Below are positions 20,775 through 27,875 of a stretch of 64,000 bases of DNA, piece after piece. Origin of the DNA: Mesorhizobium_B sp963522145 (GTDB lineage: Bacteria > Pseudomonadota > Alphaproteobacteria > Rhizobiales > Rhizobiaceae). Position 1 is the stretch's first letter. Each line of letters begins with the position of its first letter. The notes beneath the pieces are model-generated. The model saw only the letters and a list, made by a program, of their open reading frames with translations, did not search any database and was not told the origin of the DNA. Where the stretch lies: assembly GCA_963522145.1 (NCBI GenBank), contig CAUQXI010000002.1, forward strand, positions 1-64,000, read 5' to 3'. Both the position numbers and the translations under genes were made by a program.

Positions 20775-21545
20775 TCAGCCAAAGCCGACGGCCTGAAGTG
20801 CTGCGCCGTTCTTCTTGAGCCATGCCTTGCACCGTTCGGTGTCGGGACAAAGCGTTTCGCACAGCGCCCAGAAGCGCGGGCCGTGGTTCATCTCGCGCAG
20901 ATGCGCCATCTCATGGGCGACGAGATAGTCGATGACGGGCGGTGGAGCCATCATGATCCGCCAGGAGAATGACAGCGCGCCCGCCGCCGAGCACGACCCC
21001 CAGCGGCTGGTCGTGTCGCGGAAGCGGACCGCACTCGGGCTGCGGCCGACAACAGGAAGGTGCTTGTCCACCAGCACGCCGATCTCCTTCTTGGCCTCCC
21101 GCTTGAGGAAGTCGGCGACACGCCGTGGCAGGAACTCGGCCCCACCGCCGACATGAAGGGCAGGGCCGTCGCCACCCTCGACTACCCTCGTGCCGCCGCG
21201 TCCGCCCTGATGGACGATGAGGTGTGGAACTCCGCGGATCGGCACCTTCACGCCGGCGCGCACGATTGGCTGTTCGGGCAGCTTCGCGATGCGCTGCTCC
21301 AGCCATTCCCTTTGCCGAAGAAGGAAGCGGTCCACCTCGCGCGCGGCAAGCCGGGGCGGGATCGTGACGCGCAGGCCCTGCCCGCCGGGCTCGATGCGCA
21401 GCGTCAGGCGCTTGGCGCGCGGATTGCGCGTGATACGCAGGGTCAGCGTGCGGCCCGCCACCACATGTTTCCGCTCTTCCCGAACGAGCGGGCGCGGCGG
21501 CTTAGGCCTCGCGCGAACAGCGCGCTTGAGCAGGGCGGGAAGCAT
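20775..21545 (-). CDS. YgjP/DUF45-type zinc metallopeptidase
   Basis: Cytoplasmic M48-like (WLM/SprT-related) peptidase of 256 residues. It carries the zinc motif VAHEMAHLREMNHGPRFW (HExxH with a following His) near the C-terminus, the usual YgjP layout, and an N-terminal beta domain (LRITRNPRAKRLTLRI). Start ATG 21545. It is co-oriented with trpF 57 bp downstream and may be in the same transcript. Its substrate is unknown. Confidence 0.87.
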   Translation of the reverse strand: MLPALLKRAVRARPKPPRPLVREERKHVVAGRTLTLRITRNPRAKRLTLRIEPGGQGLRVTIPPRLAAREVDRFLLRQREWLEQRIAKLPEQPIVRAGVKVPIRGVPHLIVHQGGRGGTRVVEGGDGPALHVGGGAEFLPRRVADFLKREAKKEIGVLVDKHLPVVGRSPSAVRFRDTTSRWGSCSAAGALSFSWRIMMAPPPVIDYLVAHEMAHLREMNHGPRFWALCETLCPDTERCKAWLKKNGAALQAVGFG

Positions 21546-21612
21546 CGGGAGACGTTAGCCGATTCGACCGGAAGACCCACACGCAAAGATGATGACTGGC
21601 CGAGGAAAGGAT

Positions 21613-21645
21613 AAAAAAAAAGGCGCCGGGATCGCTCCCGACGCC
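21613..21645 (-). terminator. Strong Rho-independent terminator after the DUF2852 gene
   Basis: Read on the minus strand, a 10-bp stem (GGCGTCGGGA / TCCCGGCGCC, one G-T pair) with a GCGA tetraloop is followed by nine T residues. It sits 23 bp beyond the DUF2852 stop codon. Confidence 0.92.
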
Positions 21646-21667
21646 TTCCGGATCTTGGTGTACCTGC

Positions 21668-22123
21668 TCAGTTGTCGAGCAGTGTGTCGCCATTGTTCGG
21701 CTTCGACTCGTTGGCCTTCACGTCCACGTCCGGCTTGGCGGAGCGGCGGTTGCTCATGAAGCGGTCGAACTCTTCCTGGTCCTTGGCGCGGCGAAGCTCG
21801 CTGGCATAGGCGTCGAAGTCGCTGCGCAGCTCGTCGAGCTTGCGGCGCTCGGCGGCCAGCCGCTCCAGCTCGCCCTCGCGCCAGTCGTCAAAGGCGACAT
21901 TGCCGGTGCGGGCGAAGCCGCGGGCATGCCGGCGCGCGCCGCAGCCGGCCCAGACGCCATTCGCGGCATTCTTCCAGTCGCGGCGGGCGCCGGTGAAGCG
22001 GTCGCCCCAGATGATATAGGCGATCATGGCCAGGCCAAGCGGCCAGAACACCAGAAAGCCGATAACGGTGAGCGCGATCGTGGCAGGCGTCCATGCCGGC
22101 CGGATCAGTGCGGTGCTAGTCAT
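21668..22123 (-). CDS. DUF2852 membrane protein
   Basis: Conserved rhizobial protein of unknown function, 151 residues. A hydrophobic segment near the N-terminus (IALTVIGFLVFWPLGLAMIAYIIW split over about residues 14-38) is followed by WKNAANGVWAGCG and a charged coiled-coil-like C-terminal half (residues about 70-125). ATG 22123 has AAGGAA about 10 bases upstream; ATG 22141 would add six residues. It is monocistronic to judge by the strong terminator after it. Confidence 0.82.
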   Translation of the reverse strand: MTSTALIRPAWTPATIALTVIGFLVFWPLGLAMIAYIIWGDRFTGARRDWKNAANGVWAGCGARRHARGFARTGNVAFDDWREGELERLAAERRKLDELRSDFDAYASELRRAKDQEEFDRFMSNRRSAKPDVDVKANESKPNNGDTLLDN

Positions 22124-22238
22124 AATGTCAAATTCCTTCATCTTCCCGCGGCCGGATCATGCCGCTTGGATTCGAGATGGGAAAAGGAAAACGGCGATTC
22201 AAGAACATGCCCATCAAAACCGAACAAAGGTCGATAGG

Positions 22239-23381
22239 CTATGATCTCCTGAGCTTTCCGAGCCCGATCACAGCCAGTCCGGCGGCCAAACCCCAGAATG
22301 GCGAGCCGACCCCTGCAACGGAAAGGCCGGAGGCGGTGACCGCCAGCGCAGACACCGCGGCGATGCGCTCGCCCTCGTCCTTCAGCGCGATGGTGAGCGC
22401 ATTGGCGAGCGGTGCAAGCAGCGCGAGGCCTGCCACGAGCACGATCAGGCTCGGCGGCAGGCTTGCAAAGACGGCGATGAGCGAGGCGCCGAACAGGGCG
22501 AAGAGCGCATAGAAGCAGGCATAGAACGGGCCGGTCTTCCAGCGCTCGGCCGGGTCGGGATGCGCGTCCGGCCCCGTGCAGATGGCGGCCGAGATCGCGG
22601 CAAGATTGGTGGTGAGCGCACCAAAGGGTGCGGTGAGAAGGGAGATGAAACCGGTTGCGCCGATCAGCCGGCCGGGCTCCGGATGGTAGCCCGCCGCCCG
22701 CAGCACGGCGAGGCCCGACAGGTTCTGCGAGGCCATGGTGACGAGGTAAAGCGGCAGCGCCAGGCCGATCGCCGCCGAAAGGGTGAAGTCGGGACGCACC
22801 AGGGCAACGGCGGACAGGCCGAGCGTCGGCATCGTTTCGACGCGACCAAGCGCAAAGGCGAGGCCAGCGCCGCCGAACAGCACGGCAACCACCGAAAGCG
22901 AGGGGCTGAACAGGCGGATGGCGAAGAACAGGCCCGCCAGCGGCAGGATCAGAAGCGGATCGACCGCGACCGTCTTGGCTGCGTTCAACGCGAAGCCGAT
23001 CAGGATGCCCCCGAGCATCCCAGAGGAAACCGAAACGGGGATCGCCGCGATCAGCCGGGTCAGCGGGCGGAACAATCCCGTGGCGATCAGCAGAAGCGCG
23101 GTCAGAACAAAGGCGCCCGCCGCCTCGTGCATTGTGAAGCCGCCGCTCGCCGCGATCAGGGCTGCGCCCGGCGTGGAGGAGGCAGTAACCACGGGCATCC
23201 GCGTCGTGCCCGAAAGCCAGAGCGTTTCCACTGCCATGGCAAGGCACATGGCTGCGACCCAGCTTGTTTTTTCGAGCGGGCTCGCCCCCACCGCGTCAGC
23301 CGCAGCGATCACCAGCGCGAGCGTTCCGCCAAAGCCGACCACGGCCGCGACAAAGGCGGAAACGGGAACCGAAACGCGCAT
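22239..23381 (-). CDS. BenE-type benzoate/H+ symporter family transporter
   Basis: Inner-membrane transporter of 380 residues, hydrophobic throughout with about 10-12 helices, of the BenE family (related to the nucleobase/xanthine permease fold). Motifs VVTASSTPGAALIA and ISVSSGMLGGILIGFA-like VSVSSGMLGGILIGFAL are typical. The real substrate is uncertain; no aromatic degradation genes are nearby. It begins 6 bp after the upstream hydrolase gene on the same strand, so the two probably share a transcript. Confidence 0.85.
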   Translation of the reverse strand: MRVSVPVSAFVAAVVGFGGTLALVIAAADAVGASPLEKTSWVAAMCLAMAVETLWLSGTTRMPVVTASSTPGAALIAASGGFTMHEAAGAFVLTALLLIATGLFRPLTRLIAAIPVSVSSGMLGGILIGFALNAAKTVAVDPLLILPLAGLFFAIRLFSPSLSVVAVLFGGAGLAFALGRVETMPTLGLSAVALVRPDFTLSAAIGLALPLYLVTMASQNLSGLAVLRAAGYHPEPGRLIGATGFISLLTAPFGALTTNLAAISAAICTGPDAHPDPAERWKTGPFYACFYALFALFGASLIAVFASLPPSLIVLVAGLALLAPLANALTIALKDEGERIAAVSALAVTASGLSVAGVGSPFWGLAAGLAVIGLGKLRRS

Positions 23382-23387
23382 GGAGGT

Positions 23388-24203
23388 CTAGCCGTTCTTC
23401 TGCTTTGGCGTGCCCGCGCTGCCATCCGCGACATGCTTGATCAGGTTGTCGAGGGTGCGCGACAGCAGTTCGAGGTCCTCGGCGCGCGACAGGCGATGGT
23501 CACCGTCGGGCACGAGGGTCAGCGTCACCTCGTCGGCCGGCAGGTGGGAGACGAGCTTGAGGGCGTGGGCGTGCGGAACGTCCCGGTCGGCCATGCCCTG
23601 GATGATGTGGACGGGGCAATGCGTATCGATCGGCTTGGTCAAGACGCGGTTGCGCCGTCCATCCTCGATCAGCGCCCTGGTGTAGATGTTGGGCTCGGGC
23701 GAATAATCCGATGCCTCGGCGATGAAGCCTGCCGCCTGAAGGCTGGCACGTTGTTCCGCCGTCAGCCGGGGCTCGACGAGATCTGATGTGAAATCCGGCG
23801 CGGGCGCGAGCAGCACCAGCCCCGCCACGCGGCCCGGCTCGAGCTCCTGCACCATCCGAAGCGCGATCCATGCGCCCATGGAGGAACCGACAAGGATCTG
23901 CGGTCCCGTCGTGAAGTGCCGGAAGACGGCGAGGCTTTGCCGGAGCCAGAGGCTGATCGTCCCCTGCATGAACGCGCCGCCCGACTCGCCGTGGCCGGAA
24001 TAATCGTGCCGCGTGAAGGCGAGGCCGCGTGTGCTCGCAAAGCCGGCGAGGAACTGCGCCTTGGTGCCGCGCATGTCGGAACGGTAGCCGCCGAGCCAGA
24101 CCAGGCCGGGCGAGCTTCCATTCTGATGGCGCACGGCGACCGGCGTCTCATCCACCGGAAGGAACTCGACCGGAATATCGGCGTGCTCGAAAGTGTCGGT
24201 CAT
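23388..24203 (-). CDS. Alpha/beta hydrolase (ABHD10-like esterase)
   Basis: Cytoplasmic serine hydrolase of 271 residues. Nucleophile elbow GSSMGAW, probable oxyanion/strand region FTRHDYSGHGES, acid residue in the ADRDVPHAHA region and histidine in DGDHRLS form a plausible triad. The GYRSDMRGTKAQFL start resembles the ABHD10/short acyl esterase group. ATG 24203 is my choice; ATG 24233 or 24311 would lengthen it. It is divergent from infC and coupled to the BenE gene. Confidence 0.85.
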   Translation of the reverse strand: MTDTFEHADIPVEFLPVDETPVAVRHQNGSSPGLVWLGGYRSDMRGTKAQFLAGFASTRGLAFTRHDYSGHGESGGAFMQGTISLWLRQSLAVFRHFTTGPQILVGSSMGAWIALRMVQELEPGRVAGLVLLAPAPDFTSDLVEPRLTAEQRASLQAAGFIAEASDYSPEPNIYTRALIEDGRRNRVLTKPIDTHCPVHIIQGMADRDVPHAHALKLVSHLPADEVTLTLVPDGDHRLSRAEDLELLSRTLDNLIKHVADGSAGTPKQKNG

Positions 24204-24412
24204 GGGCAGGCCAGGCGTGAAGGAGCCGAACATGCGGGCGAGTCCGAGGGCAGGCGACCCGCATCCGCCGCTTCTGGCACATGGCTCGCACCAGCGCAAA
24301 GCGGTGTTCACGTGCCCATTATGCGATCATCAAGCCACAGCCGGCCTTTTCCTTGCGCTGGAACGAACCCATCTGATGTTTTGCGGGCGTGATCTCTCTG
24401 ATTCTTCGTGCT

Positions 24413-24442
24413 ATTGACAAAAACGAGGAAGCGGGCCTACGC
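24413..24442 (+). promoter_or_regulatory. Probable infC promoter
   Basis: ATTGAC(A) at 24413-24419 matches the -35 element well. Seventeen bases later CCTACGC (24436-24442) matches the first four positions of the alphaproteobacterial CYTATNT -10. It leaves a short leader of about 45 bases before the infC start. Confidence 0.45.
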
Positions 24443-24494
24443 GCCGGCCGACCCAATTCATTCGCGATCTGAAACAGTTCAGGAGAACACGACC

Positions 24495-25031
24495 ATTCGC
24501 AGACCGTTCAAGTCCGCCGCCCCTGTCAAGGATGGGCCCCGCTCCAATCGCGACATCCGCGTGCCGAAAGTGCAGCTGATCGATGCGACGGGCGCCAATC
24601 GCGGCGAGGTGGGGATCAACGAAGCGCTTCTCGCCGCCGAGGAAGCCGGGCTCGACCTTGTCGAGATCTCGCCCAACGCGATTCCTCCTGTTGTCAAGAT
24701 TCTCGATCTGGGCAAGATGAAATACGCCAACCAGAAAAAGGCGGCGGAAGCGCGCAAGAACCAGCGAGTCATCGAGATCAAGGAGATCAAGATGCGCCCC
24801 AACATCGACGATCACGACTACGACGTGAAGATGAAGGCCGTGCGCCGCTTCTTCGAGGAAGGCGACAAGGTCAAGCTGACGCTCCGCTTCCGTGGCCGCG
24901 AGATGGCGCATATGGAACTCGGCATGCAGCTCCTGAACAAGGTGCGCGAGGAAACGGCGACCATCGCCAAGGTTGAGGCCGAACCGAAGCTCGAAGGCCG
25001 CCAGATGATGATGGTGCTCTCGCCGAGGTAA
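24495..25031 (+). CDS. infC: Translation initiation factor IF-3
   Basis: Binds the 30S subunit, checks start codon and initiator tRNA, and prevents early subunit joining. The 178-residue product has the N-domain (RSNRDIRVPKVQLID, GEVGINEAL) and C-domain (IEIKEIKMRP, VKLTLRFRGREMAH). No ATG or GTG gives the conserved start. The N-terminus of rhizobial IF-3 corresponds to an ATT codon at 24495, with AGGAG 9 bases upstream, so I place the start there. Rare AUU starts in infC allow autoregulation by IF-3 itself. A longer frame opens at 24408 (TTG) but would add 29 unusual residues. Confidence 0.93.
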   Translation: MRRPFKSAAPVKDGPRSNRDIRVPKVQLIDATGANRGEVGINEALLAAEEAGLDLVEISPNAIPPVVKILDLGKMKYANQKKAAEARKNQRVIEIKEIKMRPNIDDHDYDVKMKAVRRFFEEGDKVKLTLRFRGREMAHMELGMQLLNKVREETATIAKVEAEPKLEGRQMMMVLSPR

Positions 25032-25036
25032 AGCCA

Positions 25037-25675
25037 GTGTCCGCCGCGGTTGGCTCGAAGAAACAATCGCCTTCGGCGATGGCGCGTTATCAGCGTGTCC
25101 GCCGGGCAGTGGTGGCGGCGCTGTTCGTCGTTCTGCTGGTGGTTCTGGTGTTCGGCCGCTCGTCGCTTGGCGAGGACGCGCATGAGCGTCTGGAGATGGT
25201 CGGCATCATGCTGATCGTGCTGGGAATCGGTGGCCGGCTCTGGTCGATCCTCTATATCGGCGGCCGCAAGTCGGCCGAGGTGGTGGCGACCGGGCCTTAT
25301 TCGGTTACGCGCAATCCGCTTTACCTGTTTTCCGCCATTGCCGCCGCCGGTGCAGGCGCGCAGATGGGCAGCGCTGTGGCAACTGTCGGCTTTGCTTTAC
25401 TGTGCGCGGCAGCCTTTCACATCGTGATCATTCGCGAGGAGGAGTATCTCCGCTCGCGTCTTGGACAGCCTTTTGTGGATTATTGCGCGCGTGTGCCGCG
25501 CTTTTTGCCTGCTCCCGGCCTTTACCGCGACCAGGAGGAGGTGACGTTCCGCCCCCGCATCCTTCTCAATACGCTGCGCGACGGCCTGATCTTCTTTGCC
25601 GCCCTCCCGTTCTTCGAGGGTGTGGAAAAGGCGCAGGAAATGGGCGTGATCCCGGTCTTCTTCCATCTTTGGTAG
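25037..25675 (+). CDS. Isoprenylcysteine carboxyl methyltransferase-like membrane protein
   Basis: A 212-residue integral membrane protein of the ICMT/PEMT-type methyltransferase group. About four helices are visible, and the SAM-binding part is recognisable from GPYSVTRNPLYLF and REEEYLRSRLGQPFVDYCARVPRF. The physiological substrate is unknown in bacteria of this type. GTG 25037 is five bases after the infC stop; ATG 25079 is an alternative start. It lies between infC and rpmI-rplT, which adjoin in many bacteria. Confidence 0.83.
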   Translation: MSAAVGSKKQSPSAMARYQRVRRAVVAALFVVLLVVLVFGRSSLGEDAHERLEMVGIMLIVLGIGGRLWSILYIGGRKSAEVVATGPYSVTRNPLYLFSAIAAAGAGAQMGSAVATVGFALLCAAAFHIVIIREEEYLRSRLGQPFVDYCARVPRFLPAPGLYRDQEEVTFRPRILLNTLRDGLIFFAALPFFEGVEKAQEMGVIPVFFHLW

Positions 25676-25975
25676 GTCGGCGGTTCAGCCGATAAGCTCT
25701 GTAGCCGCAGTCTGCGCGGCGCGACCTTCTTGGCACTGTTCATCTCACGCGTAAGTGTCCCGCATGTTGCGCTTCACCTCCGCTTTCTGTATAGCGCGCC
25801 GGTCCGAACCGCCCGGCAGGGCATGCCGTGGCGGTTCTTATGCTGACAACAGCTCTCTCGATTTCATCGAGCGAAGCGAGCAGCGGCTGAAAGGCCGCCG
25901 TCGGTCGTCCGACGCCCTCGCGGAGCCGATCGCCTCGGTGATCGGCGTGAGCGCAAAAAAAGAGGAACAAGCAAA
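25676..25975 (+). promoter_or_regulatory. Leader region of rpmI-rplT
   Basis: This 300-bp gap has no supported gene. Just before rpmI there is a 7-bp perfect stem (GCCGATC / GATCGGC, 25925-25946) with an 8-base loop, followed by a purine-rich ribosome site (GAGGAA). Ribosomal protein L20 represses its own operon through leader structures in other bacteria; whether this hairpin acts so is inference. No clear promoter was seen. Confidence 0.4.
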
Positions 25976-26179
25976 ATGCCCAAGATGAAGACGAAGTCAG
26001 CCGCCAAGAAACGGTTCAAGATCACCGGAACCGGCAAGGTTCTGGCGCAGGCCGCAGGCAAGCGGCACGGCATGATCAAGCGCTCCAACAAGTTCATTCG
26101 CGATGCCCGCGGCACGATGGTTCTGGCTGAACCGGACGGCCGCAAGGTCATCAAGAATTTTCTGCCGAACGGCCTCTGA
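25976..26179 (+). CDS. rpmI: 50S ribosomal protein L35
   Basis: Small basic ribosomal protein of 67 residues with the standard start MPKMKTKSAAKKRFKITGTG. AGAGGAA lies 8-10 bases before the ATG. It is followed 36 bp later by rplT, as in nearly all bacteria. Confidence 0.98.
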   Translation: MPKMKTKSAAKKRFKITGTGKVLAQAAGKRHGMIKRSNKFIRDARGTMVLAEPDGRKVIKNFLPNGL

Positions 26180-26215
26180 GCCCGCACGGCCCGAACAGTT
26201 TGAAGGAGTGAGACC

Positions 26216-26620
26216 ATGGCACGCGTGAAACGGGGCGTTACCGCCCATGCCAAGCACAAGAAGGTCCTGAAAGCCGCGAAGGGCTTCTACGGACGCCGCA
26301 AGAACACGATCCGCATCGCCAAGCAGGCGGTCGAGCGGTCGATGCAATATGCCTATCGCGACCGCAAGAACCGCAAGCGCAACTTCCGCGCGCTGTGGAT
26401 CCAGCGCCTGAACGCGGCGGCCCACGAGCACGGCCTGACCTATGGCCGCCTCATCGACGGCCTCAACAAGGTTGGCATCACCATTGATCGCAAGGTTCTG
26501 TCCGACATGGCCATCCATGAGCCAGCGGCGTTCGCCGCCGTGGTCGCGCAGGCCAAGACCGGCCTCGATTATCTCAAGGAAACGACGCCGGGCGCGTTTG
26601 AAAAGGCTGTCGCTGCCTGA
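26216..26620 (+). CDS. rplT: 50S ribosomal protein L20
   Basis: Binds 23S rRNA early in 50S assembly and often represses its own operon. The 134-residue protein has the usual MARVKRGVTAHAKHKKVLK start and YGRLIDGLNK region. GAAGGAG precedes the ATG by 7 bases. A terminator-like hairpin follows before pheS. Confidence 0.98.
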   Translation: MARVKRGVTAHAKHKKVLKAAKGFYGRRKNTIRIAKQAVERSMQYAYRDRKNRKRNFRALWIQRLNAAAHEHGLTYGRLIDGLNKVGITIDRKVLSDMAIHEPAAFAAVVAQAKTGLDYLKETTPGAFEKAVAA

Positions 26621-26656
26621 CGCCGGCTCGCATTTCCGCCAGATATCGCTAAAGGA

Positions 26657-26690
26657 AACCCGCGCCGGCCCGTCCGGTGCGGGTTTTTCT
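26657..26690 (+). terminator. Rho-independent terminator between rplT and pheS
   Basis: A 12-bp stem (AACCCGCGCCGG / CCGGTGCGGGTT, one G-T pair) with a 5-base loop is followed by TTTCTTT. It ends 35 bp before the pheS start, so it ends the rpmI-rplT transcript or works as a partial attenuator for pheST. Confidence 0.88.
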
Positions 26691-26725
26691 TTGGGCGCCT
26701 CCAACCATCAAACGGGCCAGGAACG

Positions 26726-27820
26726 GTGAGCGAAATCAGTTTCGACGCTTTGGAGCAGGACCTGATGTCGGCTCTCCTTGCCGCTTCCGACGAGGCGGCG
26801 GTGGAAGCCGTGCGCGTGGCCGCGCTCGGCAAGAAGGGCAGCGTGTCCGAGCAGCTCAAATCACTCGGCGCGATGAGCCCGGAGCAACGCCAGGTGATGG
26901 GGCCTGCCATCAACGGGCTGAAGGTGCGGCTGACCGACGCCATCGCGGCGCGCCGCGCAGAACTCCGCGAGGCAGCGCTCGCCGCACGCCTTGCCGCCGA
27001 GAAGCTGGACGTGACGCTTCCCGTCCGACCCTCGCCCGCATCGCAGGGGCGCATCCACCCGATCAGCCAGGTGATCGACGAGATCACGGCGATCTTCGGC
27101 GATCTGGGCTTCGCGATCGCGGAAGGCCCGGACATCGAGACGGACTATTACAACTTCACCGCGCTGAACTTTCCCGAAGGCCATCCCGCGCGCGAGATGC
27201 ACGACACCTTCTTCTTTTCCCCGAACGAGAAAGGCGAGCGCAAGCTTTTGCGCACCCACACCTCGCCGGTGCAGATCAGGACGATGGAGCGCGTGCGCCC
27301 TCCGATCCGCATCGTGATCCCGGGCAAGACCTACCGGCAGGATTCGGATGCCACCCACTCGCCCATGTTCCACCAGGTGGAAGGTCTCGTGGTGGACCGC
27401 ACCGCGAATGTCGCCAACATGAAGTGGGTGCTGGAAGAGTTCTGCAAGGCCTTCTTCGAGGTGCCTGCGGTCAATATGCGCTTCCGCCCCTCCTTCTTTC
27501 CCTTCACCGAGCCATCGCTGGAAGTGGACATCCAGTGCGACCGCTCGCGGCCCGGCGAGGTGCGCTTCGGCGAAGGCTCGGACTGGATGGAGATCCTGGG
27601 CTGCGGCATGGTGCATCCCAATGTCTTGCGCGCGGGCGGCCTCGATCCGGACGAGTTCCAGGGCTTCGCCTGGGGGATGGGCATCGACCGCATCGCCATG
27701 CTCAAATACGGCATGCCCGACCTGCGCGCCTTTTTCGATGCGGACGTGCGCTGGCTGAGCCATTACGGCTTCCGCCCGCTCGACATGCCGACATTGTTTG
27801 GCGGCTTGAGCGCCTCGTGA
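26726..27820 (+). CDS. pheS: Phenylalanyl-tRNA synthetase alpha subunit
   Basis: Catalytic subunit of the class II alpha2beta2 enzyme that charges tRNA-Phe. The 364-residue protein has an N-terminal coiled coil (residues 1-90) and the class II core (TDYYNFTALNFPEGHPAR, LLRTHTSPVQ, GSDWMEILGCGMVHP, GMGIDRIAML). Start is GTG 26726 with AGGAA 4 bases upstream. pheT follows after 55 bp. Confidence 0.97.
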   Translation: MSEISFDALEQDLMSALLAASDEAAVEAVRVAALGKKGSVSEQLKSLGAMSPEQRQVMGPAINGLKVRLTDAIAARRAELREAALAARLAAEKLDVTLPVRPSPASQGRIHPISQVIDEITAIFGDLGFAIAEGPDIETDYYNFTALNFPEGHPAREMHDTFFFSPNEKGERKLLRTHTSPVQIRTMERVRPPIRIVIPGKTYRQDSDATHSPMFHQVEGLVVDRTANVANMKWVLEEFCKAFFEVPAVNMRFRPSFFPFTEPSLEVDIQCDRSRPGEVRFGEGSDWMEILGCGMVHPNVLRAGGLDPDEFQGFAWGMGIDRIAMLKYGMPDLRAFFDADVRWLSHYGFRPLDMPTLFGGLSAS

Positions 27821-27875
27821 CGCATGCCGGCGTCTGCCGATCGGCAGCAAACGCTTCACTGACGGAAATCGACCC

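Noticed and set aside
24408..24494. TTG-initiated N-terminal extension of IF-3
   Set aside because: The ATT at 24495 has a better ribosome site and gives the conserved N-terminus.
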